Source: Salinilacihabitans rarus
GTDB lineage: Archaea; Halobacteriota; Halobacteria; Halobacteriales; Natrialbaceae
Assembly (NCBI RefSeq): GCF_024296665.1
Contig: NZ_CP100762.1
Location: 1,116,001 to 1,180,000 of the forward strand
Direction: 5' to 3'
DNA: 64,000 nt
The notes below the pieces were generated by a model. That model was not told where the DNA came from and did no database searches. It saw only the letters and a program-made list of their open reading frames with translations. Within the stretch, counting starts at the first letter, position 1. The number at the start of each line of letters is the position of its first letter. The translations under genes and the position numbers were made by a program. This document shows, piece after piece, positions 16,003-27,001 of the stretch.

Positions 16003-17625
16003 ATGCGTTTCACGGAGGAGCGATCGTCGTCGACGGAGTGGCGCGGCACGGAAACGCGATACGAAGAACGCGATCGGGGCCGGGAGGCCGATCCGGGCGG
16101 GGACGGCCCCGAGTCGCTGATCGTCGTCTCGAACCGACAGCCGTACCGACACGAGTACGCGGACGGGGAGACCGCCGGTGGCGGCGAGGACGGCGAGGCC
16201 GACGAGAAGCGAATCGTCGTCGACGAGCCGACGGGCGGGCTGACCGCCGGGCTCGACCCCGTGCTCTGTGAGACAAACGGGACGTGGATCGCGTGGGGCG
16301 ACGGCGACGCCGACCGCGACGTCGTCGACGAGGACGACTGCGTGGCCGTCCCGCCCGGCGACGGGGAGTACACGCTCCGGCGGATCTGGCTCTCGGAGTC
16401 GGTCGTCGAGGGCTACTACTACGGGTTCAGCAACCGCGTCCTCTGGCCGCTCTGTCACGGCTTCCCCGACCTGATCGAACACCGGGCCGGCGACCTCGAA
16501 CGCTACCGGCGGGCCAACGGCCGGTTCGCCGACGCCGTCGCCGAACACGCGTCGCCCGACGACGCGGTCTGGCTCCAGGACTACCACCTCGGGTTCGCGC
16601 CGGCGATGATCCGCGAGTCGGTCCCCGCCTCGACGACCGTCGCGCAGTTCTGGCACATCCCGTGGCCGTCGCCGACGACGTTCCGGGGGTGTCCGGCGGC
16701 GGTGGAACTGCTCCGGGGCCTGCTCGGCAACGACCTGCTCGGGTTCCACGTCGACCGCTACGTCGAGGCGTTCCTCGACTGCGTCGACCGCTTCCTCCCC
16801 GAAGCGAACGTCGACCCCGGCCGGGGGACCGTCCGCTACCGCGACCACGAGACGCGGGTCGTCTCGACGCCGATGGGCGTCGACGCGGCCGCCCACGACC
16901 GCCAGTCGCGCGCGGTCGACCCGTCGCGGTGGGAGGCGATCCGCGAGCGCTACGACGTGCCCGCGGACACCGCGGTCGGCCTCGGGGTCGACCGCCTCGA
17001 CTACACCAAGGGCATCCCCGAGCGGCTGGCGGCGATCGAGCGGCTCTTCGAGCGCTACCCGGACTGGCGCGGCCGCTTCACGTTCCTCCAGAAGGCGACC
17101 CCCAGCCGGACGGACGTGCCCGCCTACCGGCGGCTTGGCGAGCACGTCCGCGCCGAGGTCGACCGCATCAACGACCGGTTCGCGACCGACGACTGGCGGC
17201 CGATCGTCTACACGGAAGACCACCTCCCCCGCGAGGAACTGTGCGCGCTCTACCGCCGCGCGGACGTGATGGTCGTCAGCCCGCTGTGTGACGGGATGAA
17301 CCTCGTCGCCCAGGAGTTCGCCGCCGCGAGCGTCGACGGCGACGGGGCCCTCGTGCTGAGCGAGCGCGTCGGCGCCTCCGACACCCTCGGCGAGTTCGCC
17401 TACACCGTCGACCCGACCGCGATCGACCCCTTCGCCGAGACCGTCGCCGACGCGCTCGCGGCGTCCGAACCCGAGCGCCGTCGCCGGATGCGCGGGCTCA
17501 GAGAGCGGGTCTTCGAGTTCGACCTCGGGTGGTGGATGGATCGCCAGTTCGACCACATCCGCCGGATCCACGCCGGGGAGCGCGCGGGCGTCGACGACGC
17601 CGGCCACACGTCGCCCTCGGTGTGA
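16003..17625 (+). CDS. otsA: Alpha,alpha-trehalose-phosphate synthase (UDP-forming)
   Basis: 540 residues, GT20 glycosyltransferase joining a nucleotide-sugar glucose to glucose-6-phosphate. Signatures: SLIVVSNRQPYRHEY at the start of the fold, the glycine-rich loop PTGGLTAGLDPVL, DAVWLQDYHLGFAP, QFWHIPWPSPTTFRG, and the sugar-binding LGVDRLDYTKGIPERL. VSPLCDGMNLVAQEFAAAS closes the active site. About 35 acidic N-terminal residues precede the domain. ATG 16003 was preferred over 15937, whose extra 22 residues are Arg-rich and unlike the family. otsB follows after 3 bases, so the pair makes trehalose, an osmolyte and stress protectant. Confidence 0.92.
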   Translation: MRFTEERSSSTEWRGTETRYEERDRGREADPGGDGPESLIVVSNRQPYRHEYADGETAGGGEDGEADEKRIVVDEPTGGLTAGLDPVLCETNGTWIAWGDGDADRDVVDEDDCVAVPPGDGEYTLRRIWLSESVVEGYYYGFSNRVLWPLCHGFPDLIEHRAGDLERYRRANGRFADAVAEHASPDDAVWLQDYHLGFAPAMIRESVPASTTVAQFWHIPWPSPTTFRGCPAAVELLRGLLGNDLLGFHVDRYVEAFLDCVDRFLPEANVDPGRGTVRYRDHETRVVSTPMGVDAAAHDRQSRAVDPSRWEAIRERYDVPADTAVGLGVDRLDYTKGIPERLAAIERLFERYPDWRGRFTFLQKATPSRTDVPAYRRLGEHVRAEVDRINDRFATDDWRPIVYTEDHLPREELCALYRRADVMVVSPLCDGMNLVAQEFAAASVDGDGALVLSERVGASDTLGEFAYTVDPTAIDPFAETVADALAASEPERRRRMRGLRERVFEFDLGWWMDRQFDHIRRIHAGERAGVDDAGHTSPSV

Positions 17626-17628
17626 CCG

Positions 17629-18471
17629 ATGACGGAGACCCGCCCCGACCCCGTCGACGAGCGTCTGCCGCGGTTGCGCGCGGCGCTTCGCGACGCCGAC
17701 GAACTGCTGGTCTGTCTCGACTTCGACGGGACGCTCGCGCCCATCGTCGCGGACCCCGACGACGCGGCGACGACGCCCGCGACCGGGGCGGCCCTCCGGA
17801 CGCTGGACGCGACGCCGGACGTCACGACGGCGGTCGTCACCGGCCGGAGTCTGGCCGACGTCCGCTGGCGCGTCGACCCGCCGGACGTGTACGCCGGCAA
17901 CCACGGCCTCGAACTCGCGCGGGAGGCCGCCGGATCGGTCGCGGTCCACCCCGTCGCGAGAAAGCGCGCCTCGCGCGTCGAGAAGGTCTGTGCGGCGCTG
18001 GGGCTCGCGCTGGACCCGATCCCGGGCTGCCGGGTCGAGAACAAGCGCCTGACCGGGACGGTCCACCTGCGGTCGGTCCCCCGGGCGGCGCGCCCGGCGG
18101 CCCGACGGCTGACCCGGCGCGTGCTCGACCGACTGGACGACGACTCGCTGTCGCTGTCGGCCGGGAAGGCGATCCTCGAAGTTCGCCCCGACGTACCGTG
18201 GGGGAAGGGGGACGCGGTCGACCTGCTCGCGTCCTCGCACCCGGGCGACCCGCTCGTGGCGTACGTCGGCGACGACGTCACCGACGAGTCGGCGTTCCGG
18301 GCCGTCGAACCGGAGGGGATCGGCGTCCACGTCGGCGACGGCCCGTCGGTCGCCTCCTGCCGGGTCGACTCGCCGGCCGCGGTCGCCTCGCTGTTGCACT
18401 GGATCGCGAGCGTCTTCGCCGCCGACGAACCGGTCGGCGAGGGCGCCGTCGTGCCCGCGAGTCTGCGGTGA
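17629..18471 (+). CDS. otsB: Trehalose-6-phosphate phosphatase
   Basis: 280 residues, HAD-superfamily phosphatase that removes phosphate from trehalose-6-phosphate. HAD motif I is CLDFDGTLAPIV with both Asp residues; motif II lies in AVVTGRSLADVRWRV; GNHGLE is typical of OtsB; motif III/IV is YVGDDVTDESAFRAV. The C-terminal cap region includes RVENKRLTGTVHLR, as in the family. It is three bases downstream of otsA and surely co-transcribed. Confidence 0.92.
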   Translation: MTETRPDPVDERLPRLRAALRDADELLVCLDFDGTLAPIVADPDDAATTPATGAALRTLDATPDVTTAVVTGRSLADVRWRVDPPDVYAGNHGLELAREAAGSVAVHPVARKRASRVEKVCAALGLALDPIPGCRVENKRLTGTVHLRSVPRAARPAARRLTRRVLDRLDDDSLSLSAGKAILEVRPDVPWGKGDAVDLLASSHPGDPLVAYVGDDVTDESAFRAVEPEGIGVHVGDGPSVASCRVDSPAAVASLLHWIASVFAADEPVGEGAVVPASLR

Positions 18472-18524
18472 GTCGGCCGCGGCCTCGGCGACGCGTCGAA
18501 AGGGGAAAGGAGAACGATGGGGCT

Positions 18525-18561
18525 GCCCGGACCCCTCCGGGGGGAGAGAGCGGGTCCGGGC
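18525..18561. terminator. Strong hairpin downstream of otsB
   Basis: GCCCGGACCC (18525-18534) and GGGTCCGGGC (18552-18561) are perfect 10-bp arms with a 17-base G-rich loop, starting 53 bases after the otsB stop. No T-tract follows directly, so intrinsic termination of the usual archaeal type is not shown; it may instead stabilise the otsAB mRNA 3' end. Confidence 0.4.
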
Positions 18562-18667
18562 GAGGGGGGACGCCCGCGCGACGACGATCGGGATCGGGTA
18601 CCTGATAGCCACGCGACGGGCGGACGTCCGCACCCAGTCGGGACGACTCACCGGGGCCACTTAGTAG

Positions 18668-18680
18668 TTTCTATTAGAAA
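18668..18680. promoter_or_regulatory. AT-rich palindrome upstream of the PhiH1-like regulator gene
   Basis: TTTCTA-T-TAGAAA is a perfect palindrome in an otherwise G+C-rich intergenic region of 290 bases (18472-18761). It lies about 50-60 bases upstream of a TATA-like GGATATACG (18728-18736), which is itself about 30 bases before the GTG at 18762. It is a candidate operator, perhaps autoregulatory. CGATATCG at 18689-18696 is a second short palindrome. Confidence 0.35.
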
Positions 18681-18761
18681 TAGCACACCGATATCGGCGG
18701 CTCGGGGCCGAAAGAATTAGTTACCACTGGATATACGTTGACACTACGAGAGTGACCGACA

Positions 18762-19112
18762 GTGAAACTCCGTCAACCGACTGACTTCCTCATCCTCGAA
18801 TCCCTCGAGGACAAGGGGCGAAACGTAGCGACGAACCTCGCAGCCCACACGGGCAAGAGCCGAAAGAACATCAACACGCGCCTGCCGGTGCTCGAGGACT
18901 ACGGCCTCGTGCGCAAGATCGGGCCGGCCGAGCGCTCGGGCCTCTACGAGATCACCTCGCTCGGAAAGGCCGCGCTGGTCTACCGCGACCAGTACGACGA
19001 GGTCGACGACTTCGAGGCGCTCATCGAGGGGCCAAACGCCGGCGGAGCCGAGAACGGCGACGCGCAGGCGAATTTCGCCCGCGGCGAGGACGAATCGTCC
19101 GACGAGGAGTAA
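18762..19112 (+). CDS. PhiH1-repressor-like winged-helix transcriptional regulator
   Basis: 116 residues starting at GTG: residues 5-75 form a winged helix (DFLILESLEDKGRNVATNLA, then SRKNINTRLPVLEDYGLV and SGLYEITSLGKAAL). This matches the haloarchaeal family named after the repressor of halophage PhiH1. The C-terminal 40 residues are acidic and unstructured, ending DESSDEE. In chromosomes such proteins are ordinary small regulators as well as phage repressors, and no phage gene lies nearby. The GTG start fits the TATA-like element 30 bases upstream; there is no earlier in-frame start because a TGA lies just upstream. Confidence 0.75.
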   Translation: MKLRQPTDFLILESLEDKGRNVATNLAAHTGKSRKNINTRLPVLEDYGLVRKIGPAERSGLYEITSLGKAALVYRDQYDEVDDFEALIEGPNAGGAENGDAQANFARGEDESSDEE

Positions 19113-19163
19113 CCGCTCGTCGAACCGCCGCGTCTCGCGAGTGTCCGCGAGTGATCGCTTTCT

Positions 19164-19895
19164 TCACGGCGTCAGTCCGCCGCTGTACCGTTCGAGGTGC
19201 CGCCGCGCACAGGCCGAGAATTCCAGCGAGAGCGCCCGCTCGCCGTCGAGCGGCGGGTAGACGTCACCGCAGGTAGAGCGGTCGCGCTCGTAGTCGGGGT
19301 CCCACGCGTAGGCGCTGAGCATCGGCGTCGCGACGACGGCGCCGTCGCGCCGGTAGGCGACGCCGTGGCCGTGCCGGAGGCCGAGGGCGTGGCCGACCTC
19401 GTGGACGAGCACCTGGATCGCCCTGTTCGGGTCGTCGTACGGGAGGACGATCCGCTCCGGGTCGGCCGGGTCGAGGGCGTCGACGTGGCGCGCGCCCCCG
19501 ACGGAGGCGACGTGGGGCACCCCGTACCCCGTCGGGGCGGTGGAGATCTGGCCGTCGGTCACGAGCAGGTTGACGTCGCTCGCGGGACGGACGCCCCCGC
19601 CCGCGACGCCCGCGGCGACCCGGGCCGGCCACTCGCCCCCGCGGGTCACCGCGGCGCCGTCCTCGGTCGAGACGTCGACGACGCCGCCGTAGGAGAGGTC
19701 GAGCGACGGCGCCGCGAGGTCGAACGCCAGTCGGAGGTACTCGCCGACCCGGGCGGCGACGGAGTCGTAGGTCGCCGCGCGCTCGGAGAGCCAGTACCGT
19801 ATCTCGAGGCGGTCGACCGGGTCGCGGGTCGCGTACCCGAGCGTCCCGAGCGACGCCAGCGTCCCCGCCGCCCCGAGCAGCGTCCGTCGCTTCAC
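19164..19895 (-). CDS. Exported zinc metalloprotease of metzincin type
   Basis: 243 residues from GTG 19895. The N-terminus MKRRTLLGAAGTLASLGTLG looks like a Tat or Sec signal with a twin arginine. The catalytic zinc site is VLVHEVGHALGLRHGHG, matching HExxHxxGxxH exactly (around residues 165-175). Downstream, PMLSAYAWDP may serve as the Met-turn of metzincins. The single Cys pair (RSTCGDVY, FSACARRH) could form a disulfide, as in an extracellular protein. The substrate is unknown. It is convergent with the regulator gene at 18762. Confidence 0.75.
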   Translation of the reverse strand: MKRRTLLGAAGTLASLGTLGYATRDPVDRLEIRYWLSERAATYDSVAARVGEYLRLAFDLAAPSLDLSYGGVVDVSTEDGAAVTRGGEWPARVAAGVAGGGVRPASDVNLLVTDGQISTAPTGYGVPHVASVGGARHVDALDPADPERIVLPYDDPNRAIQVLVHEVGHALGLRHGHGVAYRRDGAVVATPMLSAYAWDPDYERDRSTCGDVYPPLDGERALSLEFSACARRHLERYSGGLTP

Positions 19896-19976
19896 GCGCG
19901 GGTGTTCCGATCCCGGCCGCGAGAACCTCCCCCTTCACAGTGACAGTCTTTATATCGAATGAATCGACGCGGACAC

Positions 19977-20243
19977 TCACGGGGCCGACCGCCGGGTGTC
20001 GACGGCGCGCGCGACGCGGCCCGCCGCGCGGACCTCGACCCACTCCGGGAGCGCCTCCAGAGTCGTCGGCACGAGCATCACCAGCGTCCCGTCGTCGGTC
20101 GCGACGAGCCTGCGGCCCGTCCCGCGCTCCCTGAGACACGGCCGCCACTCGCCGGCGTCGAGTTTCCGCTGGACCTGCCAGTCGGTGTAGTAGCGGCCGT
20201 CCGATCCCTCGTACACCGGGCCGACGTCCGTCACCACGGGCAT
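19977..20243 (-). CDS. Conserved-looking small hypothetical protein
   Basis: 88 residues from ATG 20243 (MPVVTDVGPVYEGSDGRYYT onward); not recognised. It has an aromatic N-terminal segment with TDWQVQRKLDAGEW, a beta-rich middle (RRLVATDDGTLVMLVPTTLE) and a basic tail. There is no signal peptide or membrane segment. The open frame extends to 20345, but the extra residues are Gly/Arg-rich and look non-coding. It lies between the metalloprotease and the hut regulator on the same strand. Confidence 0.5.
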   Translation of the reverse strand: MPVVTDVGPVYEGSDGRYYTDWQVQRKLDAGEWRPCLRERGTGRRLVATDDGTLVMLVPTTLEALPEWVEVRAAGRVARAVDTRRSAP

Positions 20244-20420
20244 CCCCCCGCCCGTCGGTCGCCGGCCCCGTCGACGTCTGTTCCCACCATCGCAGACCCT
20301 ACTCGCCGGGTGCCCGCCGGCACCCTTCGGGCCTCGGGTTAACATGCCCGCGATTTATCCGCGTTCGTGACTGTCGCGTCGCCGTGAACGGCTCCTCGGG
20401 CCGACGGTCAGGCGAGGCGA

Positions 20421-21071
20421 TCAGTACAGGTACGAGACCATCGACGTGATCAACTTCCGTTCGGCCCGGCGGAGGTGGTCCTCCGCGGTCCGCCGGCTGA
20501 CGCCCAGTTCGTCGGCCAGTTCCCGCGTCGTGGTCCCGCGTGGGAGGTCGTAGTAGCCGCGCTCGACCGCCAGCGAGAGGGCGGCCCGCTGTCGCCCCGT
20601 CAGCGTCGGCACCACGTCGTCGAGGGTCAAAAGCGGCGAGGAGTGAGAGGGCGCGCCGACCTCGCGTTTGGTCCGGACGTCGATTTCGAAGCCGTCGGCG
20701 ACCAGGTCGCGGTAGAGGTCGGTGAGGCTCCGCGAGTCGAGCGCGAGCACGCGACAGTGCTTCGCGCCGTCCTCGTACCACAGCGGCGGCAGGAGGAGGC
20801 AGTTGTGCGACTCGAGGTACCGCTCGATGTACGTCGTCTCGTGGCGCTTGAGACACGAACTCGTGATGACGATCGCTTCCCCGTCCCCGCGGAGTTGATC
20901 CTCGATCCCGATGTCCGCGCGGATCCGCGAGAGCAGGGGATCGATCGCCGAACCGGCGACGTACAGCAGGTCCGAGTGGTCGTTACACCAGAGTTCGATC
21001 CGGCAGTCCGTGCCGGCGGTCGGCTGGGTGTAGGCGCTCGAATCGGAGACGGTGAACGTGGCCTCGTACAC
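20421..21071 (-). CDS. Bat-type HTH transcriptional regulator, probable hut regulator
   Basis: 216 residues. The C-terminal 55 residues are an HTH_10 (bacterio-opsin-activator type) domain: [20 protein letters not shown], then [20 protein letters not shown]. The N-terminal 150 residues (beginning [17 protein letters not shown], with [17 protein letters not shown]) are a likely ligand-sensing domain of this haloarchaeal family. The start is GTG 21071, 28 bases from a strong TATA-like palindrome at 21094-21106, indicating a leaderless mRNA; no ATG exists nearby and the long upstream open frame is antisense to hutU. It is divergent from hutU with 87 bases between, so control of histidine utilisation is a reasonable inference. 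Confidence 0.75.
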   Translation of the reverse strand: MYEATFTVSDSSAYTQPTAGTDCRIELWCNDHSDLLYVAGSAIDPLLSRIRADIGIEDQLRGDGEAIVITSSCLKRHETTYIERYLESHNCLLLPPLWYEDGAKHCRVLALDSRSLTDLYRDLVADGFEIDVRTKREVGAPSHSSPLLTLDDVVPTLTGRQRAALSLAVERGYYDLPRGTTTRELADELGVSRRTAEDHLRRAERKLITSMVSYLY

Positions 21072-21093
21072 GTGGTACCAGTTCCCACCCGAC

Positions 21094-21106
21094 GGTTTAT
21101 AAAACC
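21094..21106. promoter_or_regulatory. Palindromic TATA element between the regulator and hutU
   Basis: GGTTT-ATA-AAACC is a perfect inverted repeat with a TATA-like core on both strands. It is correctly spaced (about 28 bases) for the leaderless regulator gene on the minus strand. On the plus strand it is about 58 bases before the hutU ATG, which would give a leader of about 30 bases. It may be a shared promoter core and/or the binding site of the regulator. Confidence 0.5.
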
Positions 21107-21158
21107 CTTTCCGAATGGAACGCTCCCGGTATTGCCCCTTCGCGAAGTTGTGACACGC

Positions 21159-22945
<1,787 letters not shown>

Positions 22946-22949
<4 letters not shown>

Positions 22950-23896
22950 CCGCCTTCGCGGAGCCGCCGCGCTGGGAGCGCCCGTCGAGCGACCCGAACG
23001 ACGAGACGTTCGGCGACGTCGTCGCGGCGGCGACGCTCGAAACGGCCGCCGCGTACGACGCCGTCCTCGTCGGCGAACCCTACGACGGCGCGGTGATCGG
23101 CCGTCGCGGCGCGCGCGAGGGGCCGGCCGCGATCCGCGAGGCGCTCGCGGGGACGAAGACCCACCACTTCGACGCCGGGCCGGTCGCGGCCGTCGGCGAC
23201 CTCGGCGACGTCGCGCTCCTCGCTTCCGACGCCGACGGGGAGTCGTCCGCCTCGGTCGCGGACCTCCAGCGGCGGCTCCGGGAGACGACCGCCGCGGTCC
23301 ACGACGCCGACGCCCTCCCCGTCTTCCTCGGCGGCGACAACTCCCTGACCTACGCGAACGTCGCCCCGCTGCTCGAACGGGGTACCGTCGGCGTCGTCAA
23401 CCTCGACGCCCACCTCGACGTCCGCGAGGTCCGCGAGGACGCCACGAGCGGAACGCCGTACCGCCAGCTCCTCGACGACGGCCTCGCGGCCTACGCCTGC
23501 GTCGGCGCGCGCCACTTCGAGACCTCGGAGGCGTACCACGGGTTCGTCCGCGACCGGGGCGGCGAAGTCGTCACCGCCGAGGAGGTCGGCGCGGACCCGG
23601 TCGAGGCGGCCCGACTCGCGCTCGACGCGATGGACGACGCCGAGTCGGTCTACGTCAGCCTCGACTGCGACGTGCTGGACGCGAGCGCCGCGCCGGGGGT
23701 CAGCGCCCCGACGCCGGGCGGGGTCTCCACGCGGGAACTGTACCGGCTCCTGCGGGTGCTCGCGGGCGACGACCGACTCGCCGGCTTCGAGGTCGTCGAG
23801 TGTGCCCCGCCGCTGGACCGCGACGGACTGACGGTCGACGCGGCCGCCCGCGCGGTCGCGCACGTCCTCGCGGGCGCGACGGGGGTGAGCCGATGA
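22946..23896 (+). CDS. hutG: Formimidoylglutamase, arginase family
   Basis: 316 residues, ureohydrolase fold. It hydrolyses N-formimidoyl-L-glutamate to glutamate and formamide, the last hut step. Metal-binding motifs are [11 protein letters not shown] (DAHxD) and [14 protein letters not shown] (DxD). The first motif, which in most ureohydrolases is GGDHS, reads GGDNS here (Asn at residue 132). The start GTG 22946 overlaps the hutU stop, and the end overlaps hutI (ATGA). Identity rests on operon position plus fold; the missing His is discussed as a finding. Confidence 0.9.
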
Positions 23897-25161
23897 GCGA
23901 CGCGGGCGGCGGCGGGACGACCGTCGTCCACGGCGCCGCGGAACTGGTCGTCGGCCCCCGCGACGGGACGCCGGGCGACGGACGCCCGCTCGACGTGGTC
24001 GAGGACGGCGCGTTCGCCGCCGTCGACGGCGAGGTGGTCGCCGTCGGACCGACCGCGGCAGTGACCCGCGAGTACCCGCCGGAGAACGCCGACGCGGCCG
24101 TCGACGCGAGCGGCCGGGCCGTCGTCCCCGGCTTCGTCGACCCGCACACCCACGCCGTCTTCGCGGGCGACCGCTCGGACGAGTTCGCGGCCAAGTTGCG
24201 GGGGAAAAGCTACCGGGAGATCCTCGCCGAGGGCGGCGGCATCCTCCGGACGGTGCGCGCGACGCGGGCGGCAAGCGACGACGCGCTGGTCGAGAACCTG
24301 CGCGGGCGCCTCGACGCGATGCTCGCCCGCGGGACGACCACGGTCGAGGTGAAGTCGGGCTACGGCCTCGAGACGGAGACGGAGTTGCGCCTGCTCGACG
24401 CCATCGACCGCGCGAACGACGAGCACCCGGTCGACGTCGTGGCGACGTTCCTCGGGGCACACGCGGTACCGGAGGGCCGCGACCCGGACGACTACGTCGA
24501 CGAGGTCGTCGAGGAACAGCTACCGGCCGTGGCCGACCGAGGGGTCGCCGAGTTCTGCGACGCCTTCTGCGAGGAGGGGGCCTTCGACGTCGCCCAGTCC
24601 CGGCGGGTGCTCGAAGCCGGCCGCGAGCGCGGCCTCGCGCCGAAGGTCCACGCCGAGGAACTCTCGCACCTCGGCGGGACGAAACTCGCCGCCGAGGTGG
24701 GCGCGACGAGCGCGGACCACCTCCTGTACGCCACCGACGAGGACGTCGCGGCGCTGGTCGAGGCGGGGACGGTCCCCGTGTTACTGCCCGGTACCGCCTT
24801 CGGCCTCGGCGCCGACTACGCCGACGCGCGGGCGTTCCTCGACGCGGGCGCCTCGCCGGCGCTCGCGACGGACTTCAACCCCAACTGCCACTCGCTCGAT
24901 ATGGGCTTCGTCCAGACGCTCGCCTGCGTCGAGATGGGGCTGACGCCGGCGGAGTCGCTGCGCTCGGCGACGCGAAACGCCGCGCTCGCGCTCGGCCGCG
25001 ACGACGGCACCGGGACGCTGCGACCGGGCGCGCCCGCCGACGCGCTCGTGCTCGACGCGCCCTCGTACGCCCACGTCGCCTACCGGTTCGACACGTCGGC
25101 CGTGGAGACGGTCCTCAAGGGCGGGCGACCGGTCGTCGAGGGCGGGGAGGTGCTCGCGTGA
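23893..25161 (+). CDS. hutI: Imidazolonepropionase
   Basis: 422 residues, amidohydrolase superfamily. It opens the imidazolone ring to give formimidoylglutamate, third hut step. The metal site [20 protein letters not shown], the substrate-binding [58 protein letters not shown] and [11 protein letters not shown] all match the family. ATG 23893 overlaps the hutG stop by 4 bases; the end overlaps the hutH GTG start, so the four genes are fully coupled. Confidence 0.95.
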   Translation: MSDAGGGGTTVVHGAAELVVGPRDGTPGDGRPLDVVEDGAFAAVDGEVVAVGPTAAVTREYPPENADAAVDASGRAVVPGFVDPHTHAVFAGDRSDEFAAKLRGKSYREILAEGGGILRTVRATRAASDDALVENLRGRLDAMLARGTTTVEVKSGYGLETETELRLLDAIDRANDEHPVDVVATFLGAHAVPEGRDPDDYVDEVVEEQLPAVADRGVAEFCDAFCEEGAFDVAQSRRVLEAGRERGLAPKVHAEELSHLGGTKLAAEVGATSADHLLYATDEDVAALVEAGTVPVLLPGTAFGLGADYADARAFLDAGASPALATDFNPNCHSLDMGFVQTLACVEMGLTPAESLRSATRNAALALGRDDGTGTLRPGAPADALVLDAPSYAHVAYRFDTSAVETVLKGGRPVVEGGEVLA

Positions 25162-26753
25162 CCGTCGAACTCGACGGCGAGACGCTGACGCCCGACGAGG
25201 TCGTCGCGGTCGCCCGCGAGGACGAGCGGGTCGCCCTGACCGACGACGCCCGCGAGCGGATCCGCGCGTCGCGCGAGCGCGTCGTGGACGTCGTCGAGAG
25301 CGGCGAACCGGTCTACGGGCTGAACACCGGCTTCGGCGACCTCGTCGACCAGCGCATCCCGCCCGAGCGGATCGAACAGTTACAGACGAACCTCGTGCGC
25401 AGCCACGCCGCCGGGGCCGGCCGGGAACTGGCCCGCGAGGAGGTGCGGGCGATGATGGTCACCCGGATCAACGCCCTCGCGAAGGGCTACTCGGGGGTTC
25501 GCGAGGTCGTCGTCGACCACCTCGTCGCGATGTGCAACGCGGGCGTCCACCCCGTCGTCAAGTCCCGCGGGAGCCTCGGCGCCAGCGGCGACCTCGCCCC
25601 GCTTGCGCACATGTCGCTCGTCCTGCTCGGCGAGGGCGAGGCCGACGTCGACGACGGGCCCGACGCGACCCGCCGACTCCCCGGCGACGAGGCCCTCGCG
25701 GCGGCCGGCCTCGACCCGCTGTCGCTCGCGCCGAAGGAGGGGCTCGCGCTCGTCAACGGGACGCAGTTGACCGTCGGGGTGGCGGCGCTGGCGGTCGTCG
25801 ACGCCGAACGGCTCGTCCGAACGGCGGACCTCGCCGGCGCGTTCACCACCGAGGTCGCCCTCGGGACGACCGCGAGTTCCGACCCGGCGATCCACGACGT
25901 CCGGCCCCACGACGGCCAGCGCGAGAGCGCGGCGCGGGTCCGGCGGGTCACCGCCGGGAGCGAGGTCGTCGAGGCCCACCGCAACTGCGACCGGGTGCAG
26001 GACGCCTACTCGCTGCGCTGTCTCCCGCAGGTCCACGGCGCCGTCCGTGACGCCGTCGCACACCTCCGGGCGGCCGTCGAGGTCGAACTCAACAGCGCGA
26101 CGGACAACCCGCTGGTCTTCCCCGCCGACCGCGTCGACGACCGCGCCTCGGGGACCGACCGCGCGGCCGTGCTCTCGGGCGGGAACTTCCACGGCGCGCC
26201 GCTTGCGCTGCGCCTCGAGTACCTCCGGCTGGCGCTGGTCGACCTCGCGGCCGTCTCCGAGCGCCGGATCGACCGCCTGCTGAACCCGAACCTCCAGGAG
26301 GCACACCTGCCGCCGTTTCTCGCGCCCGACAGCGGCGTCCAGTCGGGGTACATGATCGCCCAGTACACGGCCGCCGCGTTGCTCAACGAGATGCGCGCGC
26401 TCGGCGCGGCGTCGACGGACAACACGCCCGTCAGCGGCGGCCAGGAGGATCACGTGAGCATGAGCGCGGGGTCGGCGACGAACCTCCGGCGCGCGCTCGC
26501 GAACGCGCGGACGGTCGTCGCGACGGAACTCGTCTGCGCCGCCCAGGCCGCGGAGTTCGTCGACGACGCCTTCGACGCCGACGGGCCGCTCGCCCTCGGC
26601 GCGGGGACCGGCGCCGCCTACGACCTGATCCGGCAGGTCGTCCCCCCGCTCTCGACCGACCGGCCCGTCCACGCCGACGTCGAGGCAGTCGAGTCGCTGC
26701 TCGACCGCGGCCTGTTCGAGGAGGCGGTCGCGGAGGCCCTCGGCGACGCGTAG
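25158..26753 (+). CDS. hutH: Histidine ammonia-lyase
   Basis: 531 residues, deaminates histidine to urocanate, first hut step. The self-cyclising triad that makes the MIO cofactor is Ala142-Ser143-Gly144 in RGSLGASGDLAPLAHMSLVL. YGLNTGFGDLVDQRIPPE near the N-terminus supplies the active-site Tyr loop. Further family blocks are VEVELNSATDNPLVF and SVQSGYMIAQYTA-like DSGVQSGYMIAQYTAAALL. The GTG start overlaps hutI. A gene order of U-G-I-H means the first enzyme is encoded last. Confidence 0.95.
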   Translation: MTVELDGETLTPDEVVAVAREDERVALTDDARERIRASRERVVDVVESGEPVYGLNTGFGDLVDQRIPPERIEQLQTNLVRSHAAGAGRELAREEVRAMMVTRINALAKGYSGVREVVVDHLVAMCNAGVHPVVKSRGSLGASGDLAPLAHMSLVLLGEGEADVDDGPDATRRLPGDEALAAAGLDPLSLAPKEGLALVNGTQLTVGVAALAVVDAERLVRTADLAGAFTTEVALGTTASSDPAIHDVRPHDGQRESAARVRRVTAGSEVVEAHRNCDRVQDAYSLRCLPQVHGAVRDAVAHLRAAVEVELNSATDNPLVFPADRVDDRASGTDRAAVLSGGNFHGAPLALRLEYLRLALVDLAAVSERRIDRLLNPNLQEAHLPPFLAPDSGVQSGYMIAQYTAAALLNEMRALGAASTDNTPVSGGQEDHVSMSAGSATNLRRALANARTVVATELVCAAQAAEFVDDAFDADGPLALGAGTGAAYDLIRQVVPPLSTDRPVHADVEAVESLLDRGLFEEAVAEALGDA

Positions 26754-27001
26754 CGGCCCGGGCGGCGCCGCCGAGCGCCCCGGCTGTCGGGTAACGTTAT
26801 GCCGCTCGAATTCGTACCCCCGGACGCCTTCGACGTACGGAGGCGACCGGTCGCGAGGGAAGAGACCATTCGAGTCACGACCACCTACCGCCCCTCGCAC
26901 CCGGTTCGGCGGCGGCGGGCGCCGACGCGGCAGGCCGTACGCGCGCGGATGGTACAACCGTGGTGGCTAATCGTTTAGCGTCGCGGCCGTCGACCCCGTG
27001 C

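Noticed and set aside
18517-18720. Plus-strand open frame of 67 codons downstream of otsB
   Set aside because: It covers the strong hairpin and the regulator's upstream control region and has no family features.
18762-19112. Prophage marker (PhiH1-repressor-like gene)
   Set aside because: No integrase, capsid or tail genes lie nearby and composition is native; such regulators are common chromosomal genes in haloarchaea.
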